A DNA stretch of 64,000 nt from positions 1-64,000 of the forward strand of contig JAFLCE010000010.1 in the NCBI GenBank assembly GCA_017303655.1, read 5' to 3'. Source of the DNA: Anaerolineae bacterium (GTDB lineage: Bacteria; Chloroflexota; Anaerolineae; Anaerolineales; Villigracilaceae). Below the pieces are notes generated by a model that saw only the letters and a list, made by a program, of their open reading frames with translations, was not told the origin of the DNA and did no database searches. Shown one piece after another: positions 59,601 through 64,000 of this stretch. How positions within the stretch are numbered: the stretch's first letter is position 1; each line of letters begins with the position of its first letter. Both the position numbers and the translations under genes were made by a program.

Positions 59601-59922
59601 CTGTCCCACCCTGATTAACACTGATATCTGTGGCGAAGCCTTGAATGTTGGCGTCGCCTGCTCCGCTCACATCCCACTCGCTGGGTGGGTTGCCAGGTAA
59701 ACAATTCTCTGCCACGATTTCATTGGCAGGGGTTATACATCCAGCCTGAAGTGCGGGTTTTGGAAGGGACGCCTCGACCTGCACGCCTAGCGATTCGGGC
59801 GAGGTTGTTCGGGCTTGTGCTGTGCTCCCCGGGGCGCCGACTGCCCCTACCAGCAAAATAAAAATGAGAAGAAAGGCAAAAAACTTCCGCAGTGAAGCGG
59901 CAAGGATAGATTGGATAGCCAT
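47689..59922 (-). CDS. Giant multidomain secreted protein with cis LPATG motif and C-terminal sortase domain (paralogue 3)
   Basis: The 4077-residue product has a signal peptide (1-36). Residues about 60-540 resemble the large-subunit-like domain of N,N-dimethylformamidase (YHINIYRIGYYNGDGARLI, FLSIGHDEYWSAEQR). An Ig-like domain follows, then two DUF4082 modules (about 655-970), a Big_5-type Ig domain (972-1090), a ThuA/GATase-like segment (1095-1300) and a polysaccharide-deacetylase-like region (about 1350-1560; VVVMTHDEHGGG, GHEFAVHVNTGC). A fibronectin-like domain, two lectin-like jelly rolls separated by a Big_5 domain (1785-2380), and ten cadherin-like repeats (about 2480-3480) come next. 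INQYR and NADGTYFAG domains as in paralogue 1, KDVYDVP, LPATG at 3905-3909 and the sortase domain end the protein. GGGAG precedes the ATG. One protein here combines carbohydrate-type enzymatic folds, adhesion repeats and a sorting module. Confidence 0.85.
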   Translation of the reverse strand: MAIQSILAASLRKFFAFLLIFILLVGAVGAPGSTAQARTTSPESLGVQVEASLPKPALQAGCITPANEIVAENCLPGNPPSEWDVSGAGDANIQGFATDISVNQGGTVHFKIDTNSNNYHINIYRIGYYNGDGARLITTISPSAILPQTQPACLFDATGGVNLLDCGNWAESASWAVPANATSGLYIAKLVRDDATPGASHITFIVRDDDGNSDLLFQTSDTTWQAYNGYGGYSLYAAPNHAYKVSYNRPFLTRSNSTEDFWFNSEYPMIRWLERNGYDVSYFTDVDSHRNASEILEHNVFLSIGHDEYWSAEQRTAVEAARDAGVHLAFFNGNSVYWKTRWENSTDGNNTPFRTLVSYKEGSLAGSEHYTCQGNSNCDPDPDTWTGLWRDGCGVIGHDGCNPENRLMGTISWMGNTDTIQVPEEDDDMRFWRNTSLASLPSGMNGTLESNTLGYEWDQEQALYADDYPDGRFWLSTTNSNGQTHHLSMYRAPSGALVFGAGTVQWMWGLDGNHDRGVTTEDVDMQQATVNLFADMGVQPATLQSNLTAASASTDVTAPTASITSPISGADAPSGSPLIISGTAADSGGGVVGAVEISLDNGTTWIMATGREAWTYTWIPSTPGSTANIRARAVDDSGNIGAASAPISIDVIERVCPCSIWNDTFTPASSGNDGQPIEVGVKFQSTEAGYITGLRFYKDVANTGTHIGHLWASDGTQLGEATFTSETASGWQEVYFSTPVQIQANTTYIASYHSSGGGYSFDDQYFTAAFNSSPLRALANGEDGPNGVYEYGASTFPTQTYQSANYWVDVIFDATPQVYSVWEQGPITGSASVNDPTAIEAGFKFKSDVSGTILGITFYKGATNTGPFIGHLWQLNGTQLAAKNYTNNSADVGWQEIIFDTPIHIDANTTYVGSYFTQSGNYAAANNYFTAEVYNAPLHALANSDPDGPNGVYNYNASGFPASTFNASNYWVDVLFAPDVPIDNTPPTITSVTPVNGATNVSLGTTVTATFNEAMDPLTLTTSTFELRDGSNNLVPASVSYSPATRTATLTPDSPLSLTATYTARVVGAASGAKDAAGNPLGSDSTWTFSTLGPPPNEGPGGPILVLSSAANPFSRYYAEILRAEGLNEFTATDISNLTAPLLNNYQVVILGEMTLTPTEVGLLTNWVNAGGNLIAMRPDPQLAGLLGLNSAGSTLSEGYLLVNTASTPGQGIVNQTIQYHGIADRYTLNGATSIATLYSNASTATANPAVTMTDVGLNGGQAAAFTYDLARSVVYTRQGNPAWEGQNRDGQAGPIRSDNLFFGNAAGDPQLDWVDFNKITIPQADEQQRLLVNMILSMNADKNPLPHFWYFPRFEKAVVVMTHDEHGGGDIISRLNSYNAASPVGCSINDWECILSTTYMYTNAPITNAQVASYQTQGHEFAVHVNTGCANFTPASLAADYASQIPALELQFPSIDPQRTQRTHCIAFSDWSSQPKIQYQNGMRFDTNYYYWPSSWIQDRPGMFTGSGMPMRFADLDGTMIDVYQATTQMTDESGQSYPLHINSLLNNAVGSPGYYGAFTTNIHTDGGANATNAAAAIVSSAQTLGVPVVSAQQMLNWVDGRNFSAFSGITWNGNALDFHVSVGGGANGLYALLPTQSNAGPLQSITRNGTPVTYTTETIKGIEYAVFPSNPGGDFQAIYSLDTTGPVISNIVATVNPDGTVTITWDTDEASDSRVDFGTDSNNLNLNSIDGALVTAHSITLTGLTPNIIHYFRVTSADASANPSTSPIAPATLNFTTPSGSLNDTLLTDFNNGVLGCTYPMQIGNGALILTPTIAAEFDGFVLPSGWSSSVWTGTAPTFGSGLVTLNGVSIRNDTLLNAGTSLEFAATFTNQSFQHVGFGGGDPTFNGPPWAMFSTGSDGAQLYARVHTGSGGDDVTPLGASYLGSSHTYRIDWNASSVSFYIDGTLVITRNIAVPGQMRAAASDYTASSPALVVDWMHVSPYASPCTFTSQVFDAGQAVNWETMSWTGQTPTGTSFAFSYRIGNILTPDGTWTSFSPVPTSGAALSGNTRYIQYQTMLATSNNLITPVLEDVSITYSVGADVTLPTIIGRDPAPNETDVDATGNITVTFSEPMNPATIIPANFTLVIDGPNTPVPFTLTYSGLTATLNPNSDLTPGTQYAVHVDSTVEDLAGNPLSTDSDWTFVTTASGLIDTTTSDFGSGTNACYISETANGELMLNPTVSAEFSGAALPAGWTSTPWTGGTSTVGSGQINVDGALAYYSTSTFTPGRSMEFVATFTASPFQHVGLLGAADFGGNWAIFSTNNTTNQLYARTSDGQNTLIPGTWLDTPHRYRIDWTATSASFYIDGAFYAQHNVALADMRPAISEYNVGGTSAIVDWIRMSPYGTPCAFESRIFDAGSIVDWQNLISTGSTPAGTNVAFETRTGNTATPDVTWSAWEATSGVIASPNGQYAQYRVTLSTADVNLTPIIESVELTYLVVVNHAPTTSGITDVTVDEDASDSTLDLWTSFADLDEPDSALTYTIQTNTNPALFTSATITGNQNLVLDFAPNQFGTADITIRATDTGGLYVEDTFRVTINSVNDVPTTTGITNVTVDEDALDTTIDLFPSFADVEDADNALTYTIQANTNAALFTSVTVTGGQNLVLDYAPNANGTANITIRATDTGTDFIETTFTVTVNPINDTPTDIALTNNTVDENLAIGTLVGTFSTTDVDPVDNFNYSFCGGANDASFSLSGNQLLTAASFDFEAQSSYSICIRSTDSGFAFFDETFAITVNNVNEAPTTSGIAPVTVNEDAADTTLDLWTSFADAEDADSVLIYSIENNTNAGLFTSVAITGNQNFVLNYAPNASGTANITIRATDAGGLFVETTFTVTVNAVNDNPTTSGIAPVTVNEDAADSSIDLFPSFADIEDADNQLTYSVTGNTNTTLFTFTNIVAGQNLVLDFAPNTSGTADITIRATDTGGLFVETTFTVTVNAVNDNPTTSGIANVNVNEDAADTSIDLWTSFADVEDADNALTYTIEANTNAALFSSVTITGNQNLVLDYAPNTSGSAQFTIRATDTGGLFIETTFTVNIGIINDNPTTSGIAPVTVNEDAADTSIDLWTSFADVEDTDAQMTYTIEANTNVALFTSVTIAGNQNLVLDFAPNASGIADITIRATDTGGLFIETTFTVTVNALNDNPTMSGIAPVTVNEEAADTTIDLWTSFADIEDADNALTYTVEANTNAALFTSVTIAGNQNLVLDYAANASGTSDITIRATDTGGLFVETTFTVTVNAINDNPTTSGIAPVTVNEDAADTTLDLWTSFADVEDADNALTYTIEANTNAALFTSVTVTGNQNLVLDFAPNTSGTADITIRATDTGGLFVETTFTVTVNTINDNPTTSGIANVNVIENAPDTTIDLWISFADVEDADGALTYTIEANTNVAMFTSVTIAGNQNLALDYAPGINGSAQITVRATDTGGLFVETTFTVDIAAINDAPVASAINQYRTDASTAISQGGSTNETSVVFKATATDAESDQYTLEVEVVDNAAAFTNTATCISPLTNSGVETSTGSCGPFVAGSYKWQYRLVDDGVAATAWTAFSGSDPDFIIDNGSPTVSNVTSPNADGTYFAGNTITIEVTFNEIVFVTGTPQLLLELGAVDGLANYVSGSGTDTLTFTYLIVPGDNTPDLDYFAPTSLTLNGGSIQDIALNNASLNLPNPGNVGSLGANKAIVIDAGLLQVNTNGINSNPDTGDGFVAESEVISPALGITELIVTFNKDVYDVPTSTTAADEVDNPANYILVRSATGVFNTLSCAGGVVAPDIINPVTSVTYSNSGGSGPFVATVTLSTPLTTDGYYRLFVCGTTSIVQANNTALALAGNGIANGTDFIRNFQIVNPVVTGGGGGSAARDDDNLAIAALPATGFAPGRITALPVQPDELAYSDLGDLWIEIPSLGIKTSIIGVPQTAEGEWDVTWLANNVGWLNGTAFPTWEGNSVVTAHVTNADGVDGPFANLKKLKYGDQIIIHLYGQKYVFEVRNSRMSKPFTTSFAFEHLEDASYLTLITCQVYLPESDMYLYRRVIRAVLVEVQSE
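47692..49110 (-). repeat. Near-identical 3' module shared by three paralogues
   Basis: This stretch (C-terminus of paralogue 3) closely matches 33716-35130 of paralogue 1 over its full length and 39182-40160 of paralogue 2 over the LPATG/sortase and KDVYDVP parts. Runs of well over 100 bases are nearly identical, for example around 48000 versus 34020 versus 39480, while the Gly-rich linker between domains differs. Confidence 0.8.
48196..48210 (-). other. LPATG sorting-type motif, paralogue 3
   Basis: Encodes LPATG (residues 3905-3909) followed by FAPGRITALPVQPDE and the sortase domain. Confidence 0.7.
49480..52490 (-). repeat. Ten tandem cadherin-like repeats, seven with an exact 300 bp period
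   Basis: The same segment (GTTTCGACGAACAAGCCGCC or close variants) recurs at about 49510, 49810, 50110, 50410, 50710, 51010 and 51310, an exact 300-bp spacing (100 residues). Three more divergent units follow to 52490. The units encode NEDAADTTIDLWTSFADVED and ITIRATDTGGLFVETTFTV. Confidence 0.85.
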
Positions 59923-60002
59923 CGCTTAAGTCTCCCTAACAAATCAAGGTTGAAATTGCCCCAAAAATACATTTCTAAAATGAATTCTATTTATAATAAG
60001 GG

Positions 60003-60031
60003 AGTTTACATAATTGTAAGGTTAATGTCAA
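60003..60031 (-). promoter_or_regulatory. Promoter of the third giant gene
   Basis: On the minus strand a perfect TTGACA (60031-60026) is followed by a 17-bp spacer and TAAACT (60008-60003), giving a leader of about 75 bases. The rest of 59923-60265 is A/T-rich and holds no gene that I can support. Confidence 0.6.
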
Positions 60032-60193
60032 GTGAGTAAATGCACAAATATTCTGATTTTTTGAATTAGAAAGATGAATTTAGAGTAAATCCCCTGTTAA
60101 TACGCCCACTTTTATGAGTATGTCACCTTGTGCAGGATCGTTTATTGTCTCATCATTATCAATCACTCAGTAGTTGGTCATAATCGATTTTGT

Positions 60194-60228
60194 ATGCTCT
60201 GGCGAGAGCTTCGCCCTCGCCAGAGCAT
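60194..60228 (-). terminator. Hairpin after the serpin gene
   Basis: ATGCTCTGGCGAG pairs with CTCGCCAGAGCAT around a 9-base loop, 38 bases past the serpin stop codon on the minus strand. Confidence 0.7.
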
Positions 60229-60265
60229 TAAGATTTCTAAATACATAATATGACCGAGTACTTAT

Positions 60266-61534
60266 CTATTGCGGGTTCAACACTCGCCCTACAAATAAGA
60301 TCTGCCCAGTTTCTACATCACGGATGAAGAAAAAGAAAGGGCGGTCAATGTAAAGCATATTCTCAGGCTGCATCGCCGTGGCACCTTCCATGATGACGGC
60401 TGTGGCAGCGGCGGCTTCGGTTCCTTTTTCGTCTACGGCGACAAAGGCTTTGTGGATTACATTGCCAATAAAAAGGTCTTGCTGATCCGTCATGCCGGAG
60501 AAGTCTGCCTGCCCATCATCAAAAGCGAGCGGCATGCCCAACCCAGCTAGCGTATCCGAAAGTGAGAAGGCGCTTTCGTATTTAAACTTCGGCAGTCTCA
60601 AGCTGAGTTGAAGCGGTTGGAGGTTGCTTAACGCATCTTTCAAAAATGCGTCATTTAACTGAGACTCAACTTCCTCAAACTGCCCTTCATCGGGAACGAG
60701 CAAATCCATCACGGTGGTTCCACCTGCGTAGGGAAGCTCTGCCACGGCGAAGCCTTCCCTGCCGGTGTAAGCGATGCTTGAATACATGCCCATCATCGGC
60801 ACAGTGACTTCGGAGCCGTCTAATAACTTGAATGTTCCGTCGTAGGTATCGTCAGCGTCGAACGGATCGAGCCAGTCTGCTTTGAAATAGATGGCATTCA
60901 CCAGTACCATTTTTGTATCGGGTGTCACCGCATTCTCAGGCAGTAGATTGTTGATCTTATCTTTCGTTTCGTTACTGACCCACTTGTTGATTTCTTTGCG
61001 TGAGGGGTCTGGGTTGTTGACGAAATCTATCAGATGAATGCCCGCACCATAATTGACGGAAAGTGTATCCAGAAAATCCGGCAGGAATGTAAAGGTCTGC
61101 TCTGCCCAAACGGAGTTGGCAATGCTCAATTGCATGGGCTCTTGGTCTTTGTCCAATGTGAGTGGATTATCTTCAAGTGCGAGGTCAAGTGCATTGAAGG
61201 CGGTATGAGTTTGTTCTTGTCCGCTGAAGTTCAAGACCTCTGCCATTTGGGCTTCCGTTTCACCGCGGGCGCCGGAGTACGTCATGGCTAAGGCGAGGGA
61301 AATGCTAAAGGGAGACAGAATCAAATTCCCGTTTTCAGAACGAAGCGACTGATACAAGTCCAACGCAAAGGCATTGTTCCCATCCACGAGTGCAGTAAGA
61401 TCAGCCTCACTCACAGTCGGGTTCTTCTCCCGCGCCCGGCTGGATTCAGCTACAGCGCTTGAGCTGTTGCTGCAGGCAGAGACCAACACTGCCATAATAA
61501 AAAATAAAGTAAAGATTTTTCGAATGTTCTTCAT
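60266..61534 (-). CDS. Serpin-family protease inhibitor lipoprotein
   Basis: The 422-residue product has a lipoprotein signal (lipobox VSACS, Cys21) and a full serpin fold of about 370 residues. Typical features are NLILSPFSISLALAMTYSGA, FNNPDP-like LIDFVNNPDPSRKEINKWV, LVNAIYFKADWLDPF and the C-terminal IDRPFFFFIRDVETGQILFVG. The reactive-centre hinge reads EKGTEAAAATA, the small-residue pattern of inhibitory serpins that insert the loop after cleavage. Standard counting puts P1-P1' at Ala-Thr in MEGATAM, which suggests elastase- or subtilisin-like targets. AAGGAG precedes the ATG. It would protect the cell surface from proteases. Confidence 0.92.
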   Translation of the reverse strand: MKNIRKIFTLFFIMAVLVSACSNSSSAVAESSRAREKNPTVSEADLTALVDGNNAFALDLYQSLRSENGNLILSPFSISLALAMTYSGARGETEAQMAEVLNFSGQEQTHTAFNALDLALEDNPLTLDKDQEPMQLSIANSVWAEQTFTFLPDFLDTLSVNYGAGIHLIDFVNNPDPSRKEINKWVSNETKDKINNLLPENAVTPDTKMVLVNAIYFKADWLDPFDADDTYDGTFKLLDGSEVTVPMMGMYSSIAYTGREGFAVAELPYAGGTTVMDLLVPDEGQFEEVESQLNDAFLKDALSNLQPLQLSLRLPKFKYESAFSLSDTLAGLGMPLAFDDGQADFSGMTDQQDLFIGNVIHKAFVAVDEKGTEAAAATAVIMEGATAMQPENMLYIDRPFFFFIRDVETGQILFVGRVLNPQ

Positions 61535-61580
61535 GGTTGCTCCTTAAAATACAGACGAAGCCCGCCTATATTTTGTTTCT

Positions 61581-61609
61581 ATTGTAGCAACCTTGGGCGC
61601 GGGTATAAT
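61581..61609. promoter_or_regulatory. Divergent -10 boxes between serpin and MFS genes
   Basis: TATAAT at 61604-61609 lies 25 bases before the MFS ATG on the plus strand. TACAAT (61586-61581, minus strand) lies 46 bases before the serpin ATG. Confidence 0.5.
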
Positions 61610-61634
61610 CGTTTTTCCGTCACCCATTTTTCCT

Positions 61635-62861
61635 ATGAACCTCGAACAACAAGAAATTCAAAAACGCAACTTCCGCTACGTGCAGATCGATGGCGTGGGC
61701 GTGAGCATTGCCAATGTTGCCGCGCCTTTTTTGCCGGTCTTACTCACCCGCCTCGGTGCCAGTAATTTTCAAGTGGGCTTGCTCACCTCCATGCCTGGCG
61801 TAACCGGCTTGATCCTTGCCATTATCGTCGGTCGCTTTTTACAAAGCCGTCGTGAGATCGTGCCATGGTATAGCCTTGCACGTTTATTAGTCATCGCATG
61901 TTATACGCTCACAGGCATCGTGGCGTTTGTACTTTCTGGTCAGTATGCCATCGCCGCCATCCTCATCATTTGGGGTTTGGCGACTCTACCCATGACAGGT
62001 TTGGCAGTTGCATTCTCGGTGGTGATGAACGCTGTCGCTGGACCTGAAGGTCGTTACGCTTTGCTTAGCCGTCGCTGGGCGATCTTCGGACTCACTGGCG
62101 TGATCGTAACTTTTTTCATCACCCGCGTGATCGACCTGCTGCCCTTCCCGCTCAATTATGCTTTGATGTTTATGGGACTCTCTGTTGGCGGATTGATCTC
62201 TTTTTATTTTTCACGCAAGATACAACTCCCGCCTCAGACTCCGCCCGTGCCTGTTCCTTCTTCATCGGCTTTAGATTCCGCTCGAAACTATTTCTCCCTG
62301 ATCCTCAGCGAACCAGCCTTTCGATCTTTTACAGTAAAGAAGTTTGTTTATATTTCTGCCATTTCATTGAGCCTGCCAATTTTGCCGTTGTTCTTCGTGC
62401 GTGAAGTGCATGCCACTGATTCACAGATCGGCACCATCAACATGGTGATGACGCTAGTCATGCTTGTCGGATATTTTCTCTGGCCCTGGACCTCACGTAA
62501 ATATGGTGGACGTGTCGTCTTGCTGGCAACGACCTTGGGCATGGCGTTCTATCCCGCATTGACCGCTGCCACCCCGCAAGTGGAATTCATTATTTTGTAT
62601 GCAGGTATTGCTGGTCTATTTCAAGCTGGCTTGGATCTGGTCTTCTTCGACGAGTTAATGAAAACCGTGCCGCCAGAATACAGCGCGACCTTTGTCTCGT
62701 TTTCTCAATCCCTACAATATGTCTCTGCGATTATCGCACCTACCCTCGGTACTTGGCTCGCGGATTCCATTGGGCTGGGCGGCGCCTTGTGGGTGAGTGC
62801 AGGTCTGCGGTTATTGGGTTTTATCCTGTTCTTGATCCCAGATAAACGGAAAGTGACTTAA
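61635..62861 (+). CDS. Major facilitator superfamily transporter
   Basis: The 408-residue product has about 12 membrane helices in two halves with a charged central loop (SRKIQLPPQTPPVPVPSSSALD, about 197-222). The start ATG at 61635 is used; an in-frame start at 61593 would read through the TATAAT box. MFS features include a loop after helix 2 (GRFLQSRREIVPWYS) and PPEYSATFVSFSQSLQYVSAIIAPTLGTW in the second half. Substrate and direction are unknown. It diverges from the serpin gene. Confidence 0.85.
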   Translation: MNLEQQEIQKRNFRYVQIDGVGVSIANVAAPFLPVLLTRLGASNFQVGLLTSMPGVTGLILAIIVGRFLQSRREIVPWYSLARLLVIACYTLTGIVAFVLSGQYAIAAILIIWGLATLPMTGLAVAFSVVMNAVAGPEGRYALLSRRWAIFGLTGVIVTFFITRVIDLLPFPLNYALMFMGLSVGGLISFYFSRKIQLPPQTPPVPVPSSSALDSARNYFSLILSEPAFRSFTVKKFVYISAISLSLPILPLFFVREVHATDSQIGTINMVMTLVMLVGYFLWPWTSRKYGGRVVLLATTLGMAFYPALTAATPQVEFIILYAGIAGLFQAGLDLVFFDELMKTVPPEYSATFVSFSQSLQYVSAIIAPTLGTWLADSIGLGGALWVSAGLRLLGFILFLIPDKRKVT

Positions 62862-62864
62862 ATA

Positions 62865-62899
62865 AAAAAGTCCGTGAGTTTCAAGCTCACGGACTTTTT
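62865..62899. terminator. Bidirectional terminator
   Basis: AAAAAGTCCGTGAG pairs with CTCACGGACTTTTT around a 7-base loop, between the convergent MFS and lipoprotein genes. Confidence 0.9.
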
Positions 62900-62900
62900 G

Positions 62901-63386
62901 TTATCGGTTGGCAAGCCAGGTCATTGTGACTTGTTCAGGTGTGACAGATACAGATTGCAAAGTCGCATTTCTATTTCCGCCGCCGATCATCGCAAGCCGA
63001 TTGGCGATGGTCTGATTCCAATTATCTACACGGTTTTGTTCAATGGCAATGCCGTCGATCTGAGCATCTGAAACGGAAGCAGTCAATTCGCCGTTGCTCA
63101 CGCCCAAGTCCAACCGGAAGCTCATCTCGTCAGTCTTGCTCGCATCGTTCAGGCGTTGACGTACACCGATCACAGAGACATACCCATTTTGCAGAGACAC
63201 TGTCAGCTCTTGAACCAGTGGATCGGCAATCGAGCTGGAAATGACTTCCTGTAATTGCTCTTGTGTAACAGAAGTTTCAACGGTCACACTTCCATCGTCA
63301 TTTCGTGAGACATTGGCTTTGCAGGCGCTCAAGACTACTGTGCCCAAAAGGACAAGAAGAACGAGTTGTTTTGAAATATATTTCAT
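62901..63386 (-). CDS. Small lipoprotein of unknown function
   Basis: The 161-residue product has a signal peptide with lipobox VLSAC (Cys about 22). The ATG at 63386 is preferred over one at 63401 because GGAGA lies about 9 bases upstream of it. The mature part has two similar halves of alternating strands: VTVETSVTQEQLQEVI, then LVQELTVSLQNGYVSVIG, and later SVTPEQVTMTWLANR. The pattern suggests a small lipid- or ligand-binding barrel, but I recognise no family. Confidence 0.7.
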   Translation of the reverse strand: MKYISKQLVLLVLLGTVVLSACKANVSRNDDGSVTVETSVTQEQLQEVISSSIADPLVQELTVSLQNGYVSVIGVRQRLNDASKTDEMSFRLDLGVSNGELTASVSDAQIDGIAIEQNRVDNWNQTIANRLAMIGGGNRNATLQSVSVTPEQVTMTWLANR

Positions 63387-63474
63387 GAATTTGTTCTCCA
63401 TTAGTTTTGATTATTCCATCGAGTTATTTCAAAAGAGATAAAAACTTGTAATCATTTTGTAAAATCCAATGAAA

Positions 63475-63503
63475 TAAAAACGCCGTGCTTGCTTGCACGG
63501 CGC
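63475..63503 (-). terminator. Terminator of the partial gene at the window end
   Basis: CGCCGTGC pairs with GCACGGCG around TTGCTT; on the minus strand GTTTTTATTTC follows. Confidence 0.85.
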
Positions 63504-63515
63504 TACGTTTAGAAT

Positions 63516-64000
63516 TTACGGCAACCCTGGAGGTGGTATCTGATTTTCACCTTCGAGGATCTGCATATCAGCCATGTATTCAGCATGTTCAAAAGCAGTT
63601 ACGGCTCCGCCTTCGCCCGCAACGGGGTCTACACTTTCGCTGCCGTCCAGGTCAATGCCATCGTGGATTTGATTTGATAGTGAAGCTGCCAGGCGGATAT
63701 CTGCTTCAGTGATCTCTCCGCCAGATTGAGCAATGCGCTTCGCTACGTCCCGCAGCTGGGTTGCCCACTCTTCAACATTTTTCCCGCTGACAGCGACATG
63801 CCCGCTGTGCAAGATGATATCTGCCGTGGCGTCACCGGCGTTGGCGGCGAGTTCTGCATGAGTGATCGTCCCTTCAATGTAGCCGCCTTGCCCGCCATTG
63901 AGCAGTAATCCGTAGCCATCACCCGGATCGTTGATGTTGCCGTCCGCGTCCCAGTCTTTGTAATCTTCGCTTTGGCTACCAACGATGAGGTTGACGATAG
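63516..64000 (-). CDS. Extracellular module protein homologous to the Ser/Thr kinase ectodomain, partial (N-terminus outside window)
   Basis: The minus strand is open from the right edge to the stop at 63516, giving at least 160 residues. They match the end of the Ser/Thr kinase at 31.5 kb: IVNLIVGSQSEDYKDWDADG against IINQLVGSGNAELYKDWDGDG, then GYGLLLNG, a helical module with THAELAANAGDAT against SHAQFAARAADST, and a second acidic loop (DGIDLDGSESVD) before GEGGAVTAFEHAEYMADM. DxDxDG-type loops suggest calcium binding. Whether a kinase or another N-terminal domain precedes it cannot be seen. The internal TTG at 63812 is not the start. Confidence 0.75.
   Translation of the reverse strand, partial: IVNLIVGSQSEDYKDWDADGNINDPGDGYGLLLNGGQGGYIEGTITHAELAANAGDATADIILHSGHVAVSGKNVEEWATQLRDVAKRIAQSGGEITEADIRLAASLSNQIHDGIDLDGSESVDPVAGEGGAVTAFEHAEYMADMQILEGENQIPPPGLP

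Overview
The window looks like a chromosomal segment of a member of the Chloroflexota, most likely class Anaerolineae. This is inferred from moderate GC content, Thr-Pro-rich linkers in exported proteins, giant Ig/cadherin-like surface proteins ending in a sortase domain, an NrfH/NrfA pair and GAF-SpoIIE signalling proteins. No rRNA marker is present, so the assignment is an inference. Most genes are ordinary chromosomal genes. There is no phage, insertion sequence or CRISPR array that I can see.

Layout. Positions 1-4.3 kb carry the end of a Thr/Pro-rich exported protein (minus), sbcC and a family-2 glycosyltransferase. Positions 4.3-7.1 kb form a probable copper-handling cluster: a DeoR-type regulator fused to a Cys-rich NosL-like domain, a PCu(A)C copper chaperone, a duplicated membrane protein and a TlpA-type thioredoxin. 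Positions 7.2-9.7 kb hold nrfHA (nitrite reduction to ammonium), with a CRP/FNR-like site upstream, and a DUF6174 lipoprotein. Positions 9.7-14.7 kb hold a Crp/Fnr regulator, a phosphoribosyltransferase, a membrane protein, a c-type cytochrome and a di-haem peroxidase fused to a beta-helix. Positions 14.7-21.4 kb hold priA, a Memo-family protein, small membrane proteins and lipoproteins, and a small SRP RNA gene (ffs) with its own promoter and T-tract terminator. Positions 21.4-27.6 kb form a signalling block: REC-PAS-HD-GYP and Rcp1-type regulators on the minus strand, diverging from a STAS / RsbW-like kinase / five-GAF SpoIIE phosphatase partner-switch set. Positions 27.6-33.6 kb hold a site-2 protease, a DUF309 protein, a kinase-like P-loop protein, a class-III aminotransferase and a transmembrane Ser/Thr kinase.

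Positions 33.7-60 kb are dominated by three giant secreted proteins on the minus strand (1634, 2319 and 4077 aa). They share almost the same C-terminus: a KDVYDVP-type beta domain, a Gly-rich linker, an LPATG motif and, directly after it, a complete sortase-like domain with His, Cys and Arg. A sorting signal fused in cis to a sortase domain in three paralogues is the most unusual system in the window. A small HTH gene precedes the first, and the HTH gene and the second giant gene share the same promoter sequence. A cinA/nucleosidase operon sits between the second and third. Positions 60-64 kb hold a serpin lipoprotein, an MFS transporter, a small lipoprotein and a partial gene whose product shares its extracellular module with the Ser/Thr kinase.

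Two DNA-level themes run through the window. Heptanucleotide tandem repeats occupy intergenic spaces and insert in frame into sbcC and priA between 0.7 and 17.7 kb. Many genes have a TATAAT-like box exactly 6-7 bases before the start codon with no ribosome binding site, which points to leaderless transcription.
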